Source: Chitinophagales bacterium
GTDB taxonomy: Bacteria; Bacteroidota; Bacteroidia; Chitinophagales; LD1
DNA length: 43,816 bases
Reading direction: 5' to 3'
Assembly: GCA_016786765.1 (NCBI GenBank)
Contig: JAEUUZ010000052.1
Coordinates: forward strand, 1-43,816
Shown: one piece after another, positions 1-6,934 of the stretch
How the letters are laid out: each line of letters begins with the position of its first letter
Position numbering within the stretch: position 1 is the first letter of the stretch
The notes under the pieces: model-generated
Databases searched by the model: none
The model's input: the letters and a program-made list of their open reading frames with translations, nothing else
Told to the model about the DNA's origin: nothing
Position numbers and translations under genes: made by a program

Positions 1-1
1 A

Positions 2-193
2 CAGCACAATCAACCTATTGAAGTAAGTAGCAACCATAAACTTGAAAACGCAATACAATATATACATGAAAATCCTGTAAAAGCGGGCTGGGTAGCTGAG
101 CCAGAAGAGTATTTGTTTAGTAGTGCAAGAAATTATTCAGGGAAAGAAAATAGATTGAAAATAATAAGTATTTATGATGGACAAATCATTTAA
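2..193 (+). pseudogene. REP-associated (Y1/RAYT-type) transposase, 3' end only
   Basis: An open frame runs from the window edge to TAA at 191-193 and gives about 63 residues. They include YIHENPVKAGWV and a following EEYLFSSARNYSG segment, which are typical of the C-terminal part of IS200-like Y1 transposases of the REP-associated (RAYT) group (HENPVKAGLV...YxxSS). The catalytic HUH and Tyr region lies outside the window, so it cannot be said whether the gene is intact upstream. A REP-like hairpin follows the stop within 10 bp, the usual RAYT arrangement. A second copy of the last part of this gene, plus the hairpin, lies at 1037-1145. In its known family the protein acts on single-stranded REP DNA. 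It is marked pseudogene only because it is partial here. Confidence 0.75.
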
Positions 194-233
194 CTTTGTG
201 AAGCACGAGTGAAAAACACTCGCGCTAGAAGGG
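125..233 (+). repeat. 109-bp direct repeat, copy 1 (transposase tail + REP)
   Basis: This stretch reappears at 1037-1145 and appears identical by eye. It covers the last 23 codons of the transposase fragment and the REP hairpin. Confidence 0.85.
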
Positions 234-234
234 G
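203..234 (+). repeat. REP-like hairpin downstream of the transposase
   Basis: Head GCAC, perfect stem CGAGTG/CACTCG around an AAAAA loop, then tail GCGCTAGAAGGGG. The same head-stem-tail layout recurs at 1006-1037, 1115-1145 and, with a different stem, 3147-3176. Confidence 0.8.
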
Positions 235-259
235 ACCCTAACTCTTGTAAATAATTTCA

Positions 260-493
260 ATGAAAATACTTTTTTTTATACCCTTGCTTTTTGTTTTATC
301 AAACTGTAATAGCTCAAGACAATCACAAAGTAGAGATTCCAATACTATTTTAATCGATGGTAAAAGGCAGAAAGCTTTTCCTGCCTCGGACTCTCTTACG
401 GAGATATTAAATGACACTTCCTATTTTCATAATAAAAAAATTAAGAAAGAATATATTGTACCCAAGAACGACAGCCAAAAAAAAGTGGAATAA
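260..493 (+). CDS. small putative lipoprotein, unknown function
   Basis: A 77-aa product begins with a short basic start, a hydrophobic stretch and a lipobox-like LSNC at residues 13-16, so it is probably lipid-anchored with Cys16 as the mature N-terminus. The rest is polar, lysine-rich and short, with no domain I recognise. It lies between the transposase remnant and a repeat-filled gap, so it may be the surviving 5' part of a longer gene. ATG at 260 is the first start after the REP. It could be an orphan immunity-type lipoprotein like those near the Rhs tips, but nothing in the sequence proves this. Confidence 0.5.
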   Translation: MKILFFIPLLFVLSNCNSSRQSQSRDSNTILIDGKRQKAFPASDSLTEILNDTSYFHNKKIKKEYIVPKNDSQKKVE

Positions 494-736
494 AAGGTAC
501 TGAAGATGCATTTTTAGTACATTAAATTTAACCATCTATTAGTGCCTCTACTTTACTCTATGCTTTTATACTTTACATGGATATGTATGATAATCATTGA
601 CTTAATATGGAGAACGAATTCAATGCTGGTATTAGGTTGTGAGTCAAAGTTATTGTCATAATAATCACTCTATATGTATCATCTCAATACTTTCACTGGG
701 CTAAGTTTTATCTACATAGATTCATTTATACTTGTC

Positions 737-893
737 TTACCCCTCCCAAACCGCCCCACACTAGCACGTAATTGTTCTGTGGATTAGAACTTGTTTACTT
801 TTTGTATTACCTATAAACTCAATAGCCTTCACCAACCGTATGCCCTCCCTCCGTAAAATTTACCAGCCCTCCCTATACAACCCATCCCTGTGT
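737..893. repeat. ~155-bp direct repeat flanking the JAB cassette, copy 1
   Basis: Starts TTACCCCTCCCAAACCGCCC and contains ATTACCTATAAACTCAATAG and CCTCCCTCCGTAAAATTTACC. It matches 2852-3000 in the same orientation with scattered mismatches. The two copies lie either side of the JAB-tip/lipoprotein pair. Confidence 0.8.
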
Positions 894-1005
894 TGGGGAT
901 TTATTTTAAAAAATTTGAGCCAAAAAAATGTAAGAGTTCCAACTACAGAAAAAAGGTAAATACATTCAAAAGGCACCTTGCCGCATTCTTGTGCTAGATT
1001 TATTA

Positions 1006-1037
1006 GCACGAGTTAAAAACACTCGCACTAGATGGGG
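1006..1037 (+). repeat. REP-like hairpin (variant)
   Basis: GCACGAGT-taaaa-ACACTCGCACTAGATGGGG; same layout as the hairpin at 203-234 with a few changes. Its GGGG tail runs directly into the duplicated transposase tail at 1037. Confidence 0.75.
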
Positions 1038-1145
1038 CAAGAAATTATTCAGGGAAAGAAAATAGATTGAAAATAATAAGTATTTATGATGGACAAATCA
1101 TTTAACTTTGTGAAGCACGAGTGAAAAACACTCGCGCTAGAAGGG
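1037..1145 (+). repeat. 109-bp direct repeat, copy 2 (transposase tail + REP)
   Basis: Duplicate of 125-233. It keeps the last ~23 codons and stop of the transposase followed by the REP hairpin at 1115-1145. With the hairpin at 1006-1037 it forms a REP / transposase tail / REP unit. Confidence 0.85.
1115..1145 (+). repeat. REP-like hairpin
   Basis: Same stem and tail as 203-234, part of the 109-bp duplication. Confidence 0.8.
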
Positions 1146-1356
1146 CTTAATTGTGAACTACTTTTGATTAATAAAAACTAAAACACGAAGAATTACAGGG
1201 AAAAATAGTAGGCCAAACCAAAGAAAGTAAGCATAAATTTAGGAAAGTAAAAACGATTCAATAACTTAACAAAGAAGCCAATTTTAGGCATCAAAAAATG
1301 CAGTATTTTGACCAAATATGGTAAAAATTAAACAAAAAACGAATAACTGAAACTCA

Positions 1357-2232
1357 GTGCAGATAAGACAAACATACACATTTGATTACCATCCGTTCGG
1401 AATGCTCATGTTAGGACGCTCATACTCAAGCACTGCCTATAAATACGGGTTTAATGGGCAAGAGAAGGATGATGAGGTTTACGGAGCTGGGAATCTCAAT
1501 ACAGCACAGTTTTGGGAGTATGATACTAGGCTGGGAAGAAGGTGGAATATTGATCCAGTTGTTAAGCCATGGCAAAGTCGGTACGATTGTTTTAGTGATA
1601 ATCCAATAATAAATATTGACCCAGAGGGAGATGATGACTATAAAGTGAATAAAAAGGGGGAGATTAAGTTTCTGAAAGCGACAAAGGACGAAAAAGATAA
1701 ACTTATTGCAGTCTGGGACAAAAAGGAAAGTGTTTTTTATAACAAAAAAGGAGAGTTACAGAATAGTGCAATTGAAGTAAAAAAGGGTATTTTAGATGGA
1801 ATAAGACCACTAAAAACTAAAGATGGAAACAAGACTATAAATGGTTTAGAACTTGATTTTAAAAATGACCAAGAACAAGGCGAAAAGGTTTTCAAGTTTT
1901 TAGCAAATAATACTACAGTTGAGTGGGGGTTAGTTAACTCAGAAAACGAAAATAATGAGAAAGACTCAAAATTATTCACTTCTCACATAAATGATAGAGA
2001 GTATTTTAGCTCATATTATGTTAAAACTCTAGCTGTGAAGAGTAGTTTTACAAATGAGATACCTCTAAAGTCTTTAATACATATGCACAACCATCCAACG
2101 CCAGAAGATTTTCATGGAAAACCGTCTGATAAAGATTTGGAATTCTATCGTAGTACAAAATCATTTTTTAAACAAGCAAGATTCTATATTCATGAAAATG
2201 GGAAGTTCTATGACCAATCCGATAAAAAATAG
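1357..2232 (+). CDS. Rhs tip with JAB/JAMM-like metallopeptidase toxin domain
   Basis: The 291-aa product starts at GTG; no ATG is available and an in-frame TGA lies just upstream. Residues ~10-90 are the last part of an Rhs repeat-associated core (YHPFGML, STAYKYGFNGQEKDDE, RRWNIDP), ending at NIDPEGDDDY where the variable toxin region begins. Residues ~180-265 show a JAMM metal-site pattern: Glu189 (TVEWGL), His244 and His246 in HNHP, then Ser257 and Asp260 in SDKD. This matches the JAB-like toxin domains attached to polymorphic toxins, which are predicted zinc peptidases or deubiquitinases. The long Rhs shell, signal and N-terminus are missing, so as it stands this is an orphan tip. The lipoprotein gene overlapping its end is the candidate immunity gene. 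Confidence 0.8.
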   Translation: MQIRQTYTFDYHPFGMLMLGRSYSSTAYKYGFNGQEKDDEVYGAGNLNTAQFWEYDTRLGRRWNIDPVVKPWQSRYDCFSDNPIINIDPEGDDDYKVNKKGEIKFLKATKDEKDKLIAVWDKKESVFYNKKGELQNSAIEVKKGILDGIRPLKTKDGNKTINGLELDFKNDQEQGEKVFKFLANNTTVEWGLVNSENENNEKDSKLFTSHINDREYFSSYYVKTLAVKSSFTNEIPLKSLIHMHNHPTPEDFHGKPSDKDLEFYRSTKSFFKQARFYIHENGKFYDQSDKK

Positions 2233-2800
2233 GTGTCTCTTTTTCCTGAGTTTTCTTTTGTTGATAACTTTAGCAAAGTGTCGAAGCAATTCGCATAGTC
2301 TTAAGCTATGCGCAAGCAATTACTATAATTATGACACTGTTTATTTTCATGCAAAAAGGCTTAATAACATTAATGGAAGTTTTAACAGTACTTTAGATTC
2401 ATTTATTTGTAAAAGCATGCGAATTAAAACATATAAGGAATCACCTTACTTTTCGTACGGAGTTATTACATGCCGCAATGATAGTTTTTCTGCCAAAAGT
2501 ATATCAATAACTTTCTTAAACGACCATTTTTTATTTGATCCTCAAGAATTAAGAAGTAATTCAGGATTTATTATTTACAAGGGTGTTCAATTTGTAGTAA
2601 AATGCAATAGTACGGAAAGTAACTGGATGCAAAACCAATTTCAGGTAGTTAATGAACTTGATAGTTTTCCAATTCTGAGGATTTATCAAAGAGGTAGTTT
2701 GATTCTGCCTCCTACTACATTTTTGAATGGGAATTATATAATAACTGACACTTCTGGCAAACTACTTGAAATATCTCACAGCATATTCCAAAATAAATAA
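2210..2800 (+). CDS. putative lipoprotein, candidate immunity protein for the JAB tip
   Basis: ATG at 2210 is preferred over upstream starts (2114, 2192) because it directly precedes a lipoprotein signal: basic NPIKNR, a hydrophobic run, and lipobox LAKC ending at Cys24. The 196-aa product is otherwise unrecognised, with beta-rich polar sequence. It overlaps the end of the JAB-tip gene by 23 bp in another frame, an arrangement usual for toxin-immunity pairs. A periplasm-facing lipid-anchored protein would suit protection against an incoming peptidase. Immunity function is inferred from position only. Confidence 0.65.
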   Translation: MTNPIKNRCLFFLSFLLLITLAKCRSNSHSLKLCASNYYNYDTVYFHAKRLNNINGSFNSTLDSFICKSMRIKTYKESPYFSYGVITCRNDSFSAKSISITFLNDHFLFDPQELRSNSGFIIYKGVQFVVKCNSTESNWMQNQFQVVNELDSFPILRIYQRGSLILPPTTFLNGNYIITDTSGKLLEISHSIFQNK

Positions 2801-2851
2801 TATCCAATGTAGTTGGAATTTCCCAGTGCTTCAATATAGATTACATTCATT

Positions 2852-3000
2852 TTACCCCTCCCAAACCGCCCCCACTCTAGCACGTGAGTGCTCAGTGGAT
2901 TAGCCCGTGTTTACGATACATATTACCTATAAACTCAATAGCCTTCACGAACCTATACCCTCCCTCCGTAAAATTTACCAGCACTCCCTATACACCCCCA
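2852..3000. repeat. ~155-bp direct repeat flanking the JAB cassette, copy 2
   Basis: Same orientation and order as 737-893 (CCCCTCCCAAACCGCCC, then CTATAAACTCAATAGCC, then CTCCGTAAAATTTACCAG), with scattered substitutions. Confidence 0.8.
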
Positions 3001-3020
3001 CCACTTGGAGGGGGGTGTAT
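2990..3020. repeat. GC-rich inverted repeat
   Basis: ATACACCCCC and GGGGGTGTAT form a perfect 10-bp stem around an ~11-nt loop. There is no T-run typical of a terminator, so it looks like part of the repeat. Confidence 0.6.
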
Positions 3021-3146
3021 AAGGATGGGTAAAATGAGTTAAGTGAAGTTGAAAAACAGAGAAAAAAAAGGATGTGTTAAGATAAGATTGATAGAATGAT
3101 TATTACAACAGTGGCATCGTGGACAGGTTACAATATAGCTACTTTG

Positions 3147-3176
3147 GCACGGACTACAAGTCCGCGCCAGCGGGGG
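3147..3176 (+). repeat. REP-like hairpin, second stem type
   Basis: GCAC head, perfect CGGACT-aca-AGTCCG stem, then tail GCGCCAGCGGGG. Head and tail agree with the other REPs while the stem differs. Confidence 0.75.
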
Positions 3177-3179
3177 ATA

Positions 3180-3629
3180 TTAATTGCTTCTAATCTTAAA
3201 ATTATAATTATCTTTTTTTTCAATACTTCCATCTTCTTTATAATATATCCAATATCCGTTTGGAATGGCTTCATAATATTCTTGTATTGACATTGCTTCA
3301 TCTAATGTTACAGGGTCTATTTCTACTCTTTGCCTCAATAGTAATCTAATTCCATCTTTATAATGAAATTCCGCCTTTTTTCTATTCTCAAAATCATATA
3401 AAATTATAGTTGCTTTCCCTTTGCAATCATTCTTAGACAGAATAAAATATAATTCAGTGCCATCAGATGTTACAAGTGTATCATTTTTAAAATCGCTATA
3501 ATACAAATCCTTGTATTTACCATAAGTAGGGTAAATTATAGGTTGCTTGCAGTTGCATCTTTCTTGGGCTTTTAAAACAAAAAAGAGTCCACTTAATGCA
3601 ATAGGCAAAAATAATCTTATTGACTTCAT
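3180..3629 (-). CDS. small exported protein with MORN/YwqK-like end (cassette B partner)
   Basis: 149 aa with a signal peptide (residues 1-~21) followed by a CNC motif. The C-terminal third (NGYWIYYKEDGSIEKKDNY) resembles one MORN-variant repeat as found in YwqK-family antitoxins. It is clearly paralogous to the 150-aa protein at 4701-5153: both have R-C-[ND]-C after the signal, [ND]DCKGKA in the middle, and PVTL-[DE]-E followed by Y[YF]EA near the end. The gene starts 2 bp after the Rhs tip above it ends, so the two are probably co-translated. Its place after a Rhs tip and its YwqK-like end suggest an immunity role; this is inference. Confidence 0.65.
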   Translation of the reverse strand: MKSIRLFLPIALSGLFFVLKAQERCNCKQPIIYPTYGKYKDLYYSDFKNDTLVTSDGTELYFILSKNDCKGKATIILYDFENRKKAEFHYKDGIRLLLRQRVEIDPVTLDEAMSIQEYYEAIPNGYWIYYKEDGSIEKKDNYNFKIRSN

Positions 3630-3631
3630 AA

Positions 3632-4531
3632 CTATTTAGTTTTACTTAATTTTATAGGAGTTACCTTTTCATTTTTTGATGTTGAATTAGTATTTACGGA
3701 AAGGTTTGTATGATTGCTTGAAGAAACCCCTTTTTTATCTAACGCAGTTTCAATTTCACCCGCTCTACCAGAATTTGAAATGCTATAGCCATCTTGATTC
3801 TTAATTACGTTTGATGAAACATTTAATGCCTTATTGTTCTCTGGACTGTTTAAAGGTTCTTTGGCATTCAATTCCTGCTCAAGAACTGAAGTAACATTAG
3901 CTTCATTACTAAGAACTGTTGTAGACGTATTAACCGATTTGCCTGAGTAGTTTCCATTTGTTATATCAACACTTGGATATACTTTGTCTTTAACACTAAA
4001 TTTTGAGTCTTCAACTTTATGAATTAAAACATCTGGGGTATTAGTATGCTCTTCTTTAAATGTCTTTCCATCTGATCCTTGGTGAATGATTAAATACTTA
4101 TCGCCACCAGCAACTAAGTTCCCACTTTTATCTTTCAATTCTTGATTGATAAGATTACCAGACTCAACATCTCTAAAACTATTTACTTTTATTTTGGAAA
4201 CGTTATTATGAATATCATAAGACATAATTACTACTTTTTCCTCTAGACCATCCAAATCTATTGCCCCAATAGGCATATTCCCTGCAAATTGATAAGGCGT
4301 GTACCAAGGATAAGACTTTGTAAGAGGATCTACTGATTTGAACCTCGCTAATCGGCTATCATAAATTCTAAAACCGTAATCGTAAGTACAGCCCGTTCCA
4401 CTTACCTCATCATCCTTCTCTTTACCATTAAAGCCGTATTTGTAGGCTGTACTTGAGTATGAGCGGCCTGGCATGAGCATTCCGAACGGATGGTCGTATT
4501 TAGAGGTATTATATTGGGGTGTTTTTGCCAT
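3632..4531 (-). CDS. Rhs tip with unrecognised C-terminal region (cassette B)
   Basis: 299 aa. Residues ~13-95 are the end of an Rhs repeat-associated core: HPFGMLMPGRSYSS, KYGFNGKEKDDEV, YDYGFRIYDSRLARF, VDPLTKSYPWYTPYQFAGN, then DLDGLEE. The next ~200 residues are polar, rich in Asn, Ser and Lys, and match no toxin domain I know, but they align along their length with the tip at 5161-6072. ATG at 4531 is the first start, and the large N-terminal Rhs shell is absent. It is followed after 2 bp by its small exported partner. It may be a reserve cassette or a decayed duplicate. Confidence 0.7.
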   Translation of the reverse strand: MAKTPQYNTSKYDHPFGMLMPGRSYSSTAYKYGFNGKEKDDEVSGTGCTYDYGFRIYDSRLARFKSVDPLTKSYPWYTPYQFAGNMPIGAIDLDGLEEKVVIMSYDIHNNVSKIKVNSFRDVESGNLINQELKDKSGNLVAGGDKYLIIHQGSDGKTFKEEHTNTPDVLIHKVEDSKFSVKDKVYPSVDITNGNYSGKSVNTSTTVLSNEANVTSVLEQELNAKEPLNSPENNKALNVSSNVIKNQDGYSISNSGRAGEIETALDKKGVSSSNHTNLSVNTNSTSKNEKVTPIKLSKTK

Positions 4532-4635
4532 TATATCGTCTAAAATACAATAATAATTTAGAAATATTTGAAGACATTTCTGCTGTCAAACATATTGACT
4601 AAAATTTTTAATTCGGTCTCAAAAACATCTATTTA

Positions 4636-4679
4636 GGCACAAGAACTCCAACCTAAGACTAACCCGGCATTCTTACGCC
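4636..4679. repeat. hairpin repeat, family A (GGCACAAGAA...TTCTTACGCC)
   Basis: Arms GGCACAAGAA and TTCTTACGCC enclose a ~24-nt variable middle. Related copies are at 6219-6262, 12071-12116 and 13122-13167, with fragments near 971 and 12527. Confidence 0.75.
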
Positions 4680-4700
4680 ATATGTGTATGGCATTGCTGT

Positions 4701-5153
4701 CTAATCATAAATTCTAATCCCCATAACATATTTTTCTCTCTTTATAATAATGCCATTAGAGTTAAAATATTCTCTCTCTCCATCTTCTAAAGCTTCAAAA
4801 TATTTATAGACAATTATTTTTTCTTCCAAAGTAACCGGATTTACTTGATGTACATACTCCTTGAGGGTATCTAAACTGTTACTAAAATAATATCTAGCAA
4901 ACAACTTACCATCTACACACCTATCAATAATAGCTTTACCCTTGCAGTCTGATACTAATAGTTTATAATCTCTTTTTGCTGATGTTTCATACTCTATTTG
5001 ACTGTCAATTGGAAAGCCCCATCTACCTATACTGATTTCATTTTTGAATGTATCAATACTATAAATTAATTCGACATTACAATCACACCTTCTTTGTCCG
5101 AAAAGAAAAATTGAAATGAAACAATGAACAGCTAGCAATATTTTTTTTCGCAT
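4701..5153 (-). CDS. small exported protein with MORN/YwqK-like end (cassette A partner)
   Basis: 150 aa, signal peptide of ~20 residues, then RCDC. It carries SDCKGKA, NPVTLEE and YFEALEDGEREYFNSNG, the last resembling a MORN-variant repeat seen in YwqK-type antitoxins. It is a diverged paralog of the 149-aa protein at 3180-3629, showing that the whole two-gene unit was duplicated. It lies 7 bp downstream of the Rhs tip at 5161-6072. Immunity or chaperone roles are both possible, inferred from position only. Confidence 0.65.
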   Translation of the reverse strand: MRKKILLAVHCFISIFLFGQRRCDCNVELIYSIDTFKNEISIGRWGFPIDSQIEYETSAKRDYKLLVSDCKGKAIIDRCVDGKLFARYYFSNSLDTLKEYVHQVNPVTLEEKIIVYKYFEALEDGEREYFNSNGIIIKREKYVMGIRIYD

Positions 5154-5160
5154 ATGAATT

Positions 5161-6054
5161 TTAAGGTGTAGTTGAAGGATTTAATTTACCAACATCAATT
5201 CTTTCTCTGGTGGAGGAGGGTGTATGACTTATCGGTAATGAAGTATTCCCATTTGGATTGCTTTTGCTAACTCCAGCCTCCAAATCTTCTTTTCTTGTTG
5301 AATTTACAACATTATACACTTTGGGTCCAGGTATTTTACTTTCTACTTGAATCATTTTTTCAGTAGATGCTTCTGTTGTAGCTTCAGTAGGGTTTTCAAC
5401 TGAAAGCTTCCTTACATCTGCAGACTTGATTACCTCATTAGCTACCAGTATTTTGTTGGATTTAGACCCATCTAAGGTGGTTACTTCAAACTTACCTTCA
5501 CGGTTTGATGTGGTAAAATTATCATCAGTTGCTTGCACTATTATGATAGCATTATCAGGATTGTCAGTATATTCTGCTGGCTTAACTTGTTTGCCTGTAC
5601 TTGCATCAATGTGATAAATTGCAAATTGCTTATTTGTTACATCGCCTGTTGACGTTTTTAAATCAACATCAACAGGGTTATGAGTTTCTTTGTCTAGATA
5701 TGTTGCTACCCTTATTTTAGAGACCTGTTGTTTATCATCATATAAAACAGTCGCAATGTGTTCTTCCAAACCATCCAAGTCAATTGCCCATATCGGCTTA
5801 TTACCCGCAAACTGATATGGGGTATACCAAGGATAAGCCTTAGTCAATGGATCCACACTCAAAAACTTCCCTATTCTCGGATTGTAAATTCTAAAGCCGT
5901 AATCGTACTGGTTTCCAGTACCAGAAACCTCGTCATCTTTCTCTTTGCCATTAAAGCCGTATTTGTAGGCTGTGCTTGAATAAGAGCGTCCGGGCATTAG
6001 CATTCCGAACGGATAGTAATCTTGTGCGTTATTTGTATTTGAAAAGCGAACCAT
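5161..6054 (-). CDS. Rhs tip with unrecognised C-terminal region (cassette A)
   Basis: Start taken as ATG at 6054; a TTG at 6072 would add six residues and the frame stays open a little further upstream without an ATG. Residues ~10-95 are the end of an Rhs core (YYPFGMLMPGRSYSS, KYGFNGKEKDDEVSG, YDYGFRIYNPRIGKF, VDPLTKAYPWYTPYQFAGN, DLDGLEE). The remaining ~200 residues are a Thr/Ser/Asn-rich region homologous to the tip at 3632-4531, with shared short motifs such as VSKI-[RK]-V. No catalytic motif was recognised. The N-terminal shell is missing, as in the other two tips. Confidence 0.7.
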   Translation of the reverse strand: MVRFSNTNNAQDYYPFGMLMPGRSYSSTAYKYGFNGKEKDDEVSGTGNQYDYGFRIYNPRIGKFLSVDPLTKAYPWYTPYQFAGNKPIWAIDLDGLEEHIATVLYDDKQQVSKIRVATYLDKETHNPVDVDLKTSTGDVTNKQFAIYHIDASTGKQVKPAEYTDNPDNAIIIVQATDDNFTTSNREGKFEVTTLDGSKSNKILVANEVIKSADVRKLSVENPTEATTEASTEKMIQVESKIPGPKVYNVVNSTRKEDLEAGVSKSNPNGNTSLPISHTPSSTRERIDVGKLNPSTTP

Positions 6055-6186
6055 TGTTTGACTAATATACAAAAATAAAAACGGTAGATGTGCCCTCTGC
6101 TTGTAAGGCAGAAGGTATCAAATTCTTATCGGTGGCGGAACACCAACCTGTGGCATAATTGTTTTTTTTCGTGATTTACAAAATAG

Positions 6187-6210
6187 TTTGTTGGTCAGGC
6201 GACCAACAAA
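6187..6210. repeat. GTTGGTC hairpin
   Basis: TTTGTTGGTC and GACCAACAAA form a perfect 10-bp stem with a 4-nt loop. Confidence 0.65.
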
Positions 6211-6218
6211 AGCAAAGT

Positions 6219-6262
6219 GGCACAAGAACCCCACGCAAAGAGCCTTGCTGCATTCTTGCGCC
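6219..6262. repeat. hairpin repeat, family A
   Basis: GGCACAAGAA...TTCTTGCGCC arms around a ~24-nt middle; same family as 4636-4679. Confidence 0.75.
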
Positions 6263-6310
6263 TGACCCAGAAATTCCCTACAGCATTATAATTTACAATG
6301 AAACGAAATG

Positions 6311-6406
6311 CCCCGCGAGGGATTGTAGCGAAAATCCTTTTCCCGCTTCAGAGCGGGATAAGATTGTAGCGGAAAGCCCGACCGCGCTGCTTAGCGGGGA
6401 CGCTGC
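6311..6406. repeat. composite repeat, family C (GCGAGGGATTGTAGCG type)
   Basis: Contains GCGAGGGATTGTAGCGAAAA, a perfect CCCGCT-tcag-AGCGGG hairpin, GATTGTAGCGGAAAGCCCG and a final GCTTAGCGGGG. Related elements are at 11240-11333 (inverted), 12216-12306 and 13267-13358. Confidence 0.75.
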
Positions 6407-6415
6407 CAAAAAAAA

Positions 6416-6931
6416 CTATGCGTTACGCTTGGCTAATTTTTCTTTGTAAAACGCTTTGGTGGCGGCATACATGGTGCGGTCGATTTCGGCAATTACTTTA
6501 CCGTCTTTATTGAGCCAGTTCACATGCAGCATAAAATCGATTTCGCCTTTTTGCTCTACTTGCGTTTTGATATCGGCCACCTGTTCTTCGGTGAGTAAAA
6601 ATTTGGCGTAGATGCGCTCGGTGCCCGGGCGTTTGAAACGAATGGCTGCTGCTTTGTCCCACACCACAAAATCTTTTCCGAAAATTTTCGAGAGCATAAT
6701 CATGTAAAACGAATCGGCCGCGCTGAATAAACTGCCGCCATAAATGGTACCTACATAATTGCGGCTCCACATGTTTATGCCTAAACGAATATGCACTTCG
6801 TGCCAATCGCTCGACATAAAAATAATTTTCACGCCTGTGCCAAAAATCACCGGGAAACAGTTCATGCCCCAACGAAAAAATTTGGACTGGCGACTCTCCT
6901 TGCGCTGGGTTTGTAAAAATTCGGGTAACAT
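6416..6931 (-). CDS. DUF4442 family protein (hotdog thioesterase-like)
   Basis: 171 aa, full length for the family. The middle carries the DUF4442 pattern: LGINMWSRNYVGTIYGGSLFSAADSFYMIML, where the GTIYGG turn and central helix resemble hotdog-fold acyl-CoA thioesterases, followed by FKRPGTERIYAKF strands. No signal peptide, so likely cytoplasmic. The natural substrate is unknown; such proteins are grouped with YiiD-C/PaaI-like thioesterases. It lies 3 bp after the MoxR gene on the same strand, so it is probably in the same transcript, though the pairing gives no clear clue to its job. Confidence 0.75.
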   Translation of the reverse strand: MLPEFLQTQRKESRQSKFFRWGMNCFPVIFGTGVKIIFMSSDWHEVHIRLGINMWSRNYVGTIYGGSLFSAADSFYMIMLSKIFGKDFVVWDKAAAIRFKRPGTERIYAKFLLTEEQVADIKTQVEQKGEIDFMLHVNWLNKDGKVIAEIDRTMYAATKAFYKEKLAKRNA

Positions 6932-6934
6932 TGT

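Larger units (their letters stand above)
494..1356. other. 863-bp repeat-filled intergenic region
   Basis: No convincing gene is seen. The stretch contains copy 1 of a ~155-bp direct repeat (737-893), a truncated copy of the GGCAC...TTCTTG hairpin family near 971-996, two REP hairpins (1006-1037 and 1115-1145) and a duplicate of the transposase tail (1037-1105). The remaining ~200 bp before the Rhs tip are AT-rich with no feature I recognise. Confidence 0.7.
2801..3179. other. repeat-bearing gap downstream of the JAB cassette
   Basis: No gene is supported. It contains copy 2 of the ~155-bp direct repeat (2852-3000), a 10-bp perfect hairpin (2990-3020) and a REP-like hairpin (3147-3176). Confidence 0.7.
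6073..6415. other. 343-bp gap made of hairpin repeats
   Basis: No gene is supported. In order it holds a small hairpin around 6091-6114, a GGTGGCGGAACACCAACC element (6131-6148), a TTTGTTGGTC/GACCAACAAA hairpin (6187-6210), a family A hairpin (6219-6262) and a family C element (6311-6406). Confidence 0.7.

Noticed and set aside
1..1145. Complete insertion sequence
   Set aside because: Only the transposase 3' end is visible and there are no matched IS ends; REP/RAYT remnants explain it better.
2114..2209. Longer N-terminus of the candidate immunity lipoprotein
   Set aside because: It would put a charged leader before the lipoprotein signal and lie fully inside the JAB-tip gene.
6507..6872. 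121-aa - strand ORF
   Set aside because: Second-frame shadow inside the DUF4442 gene.
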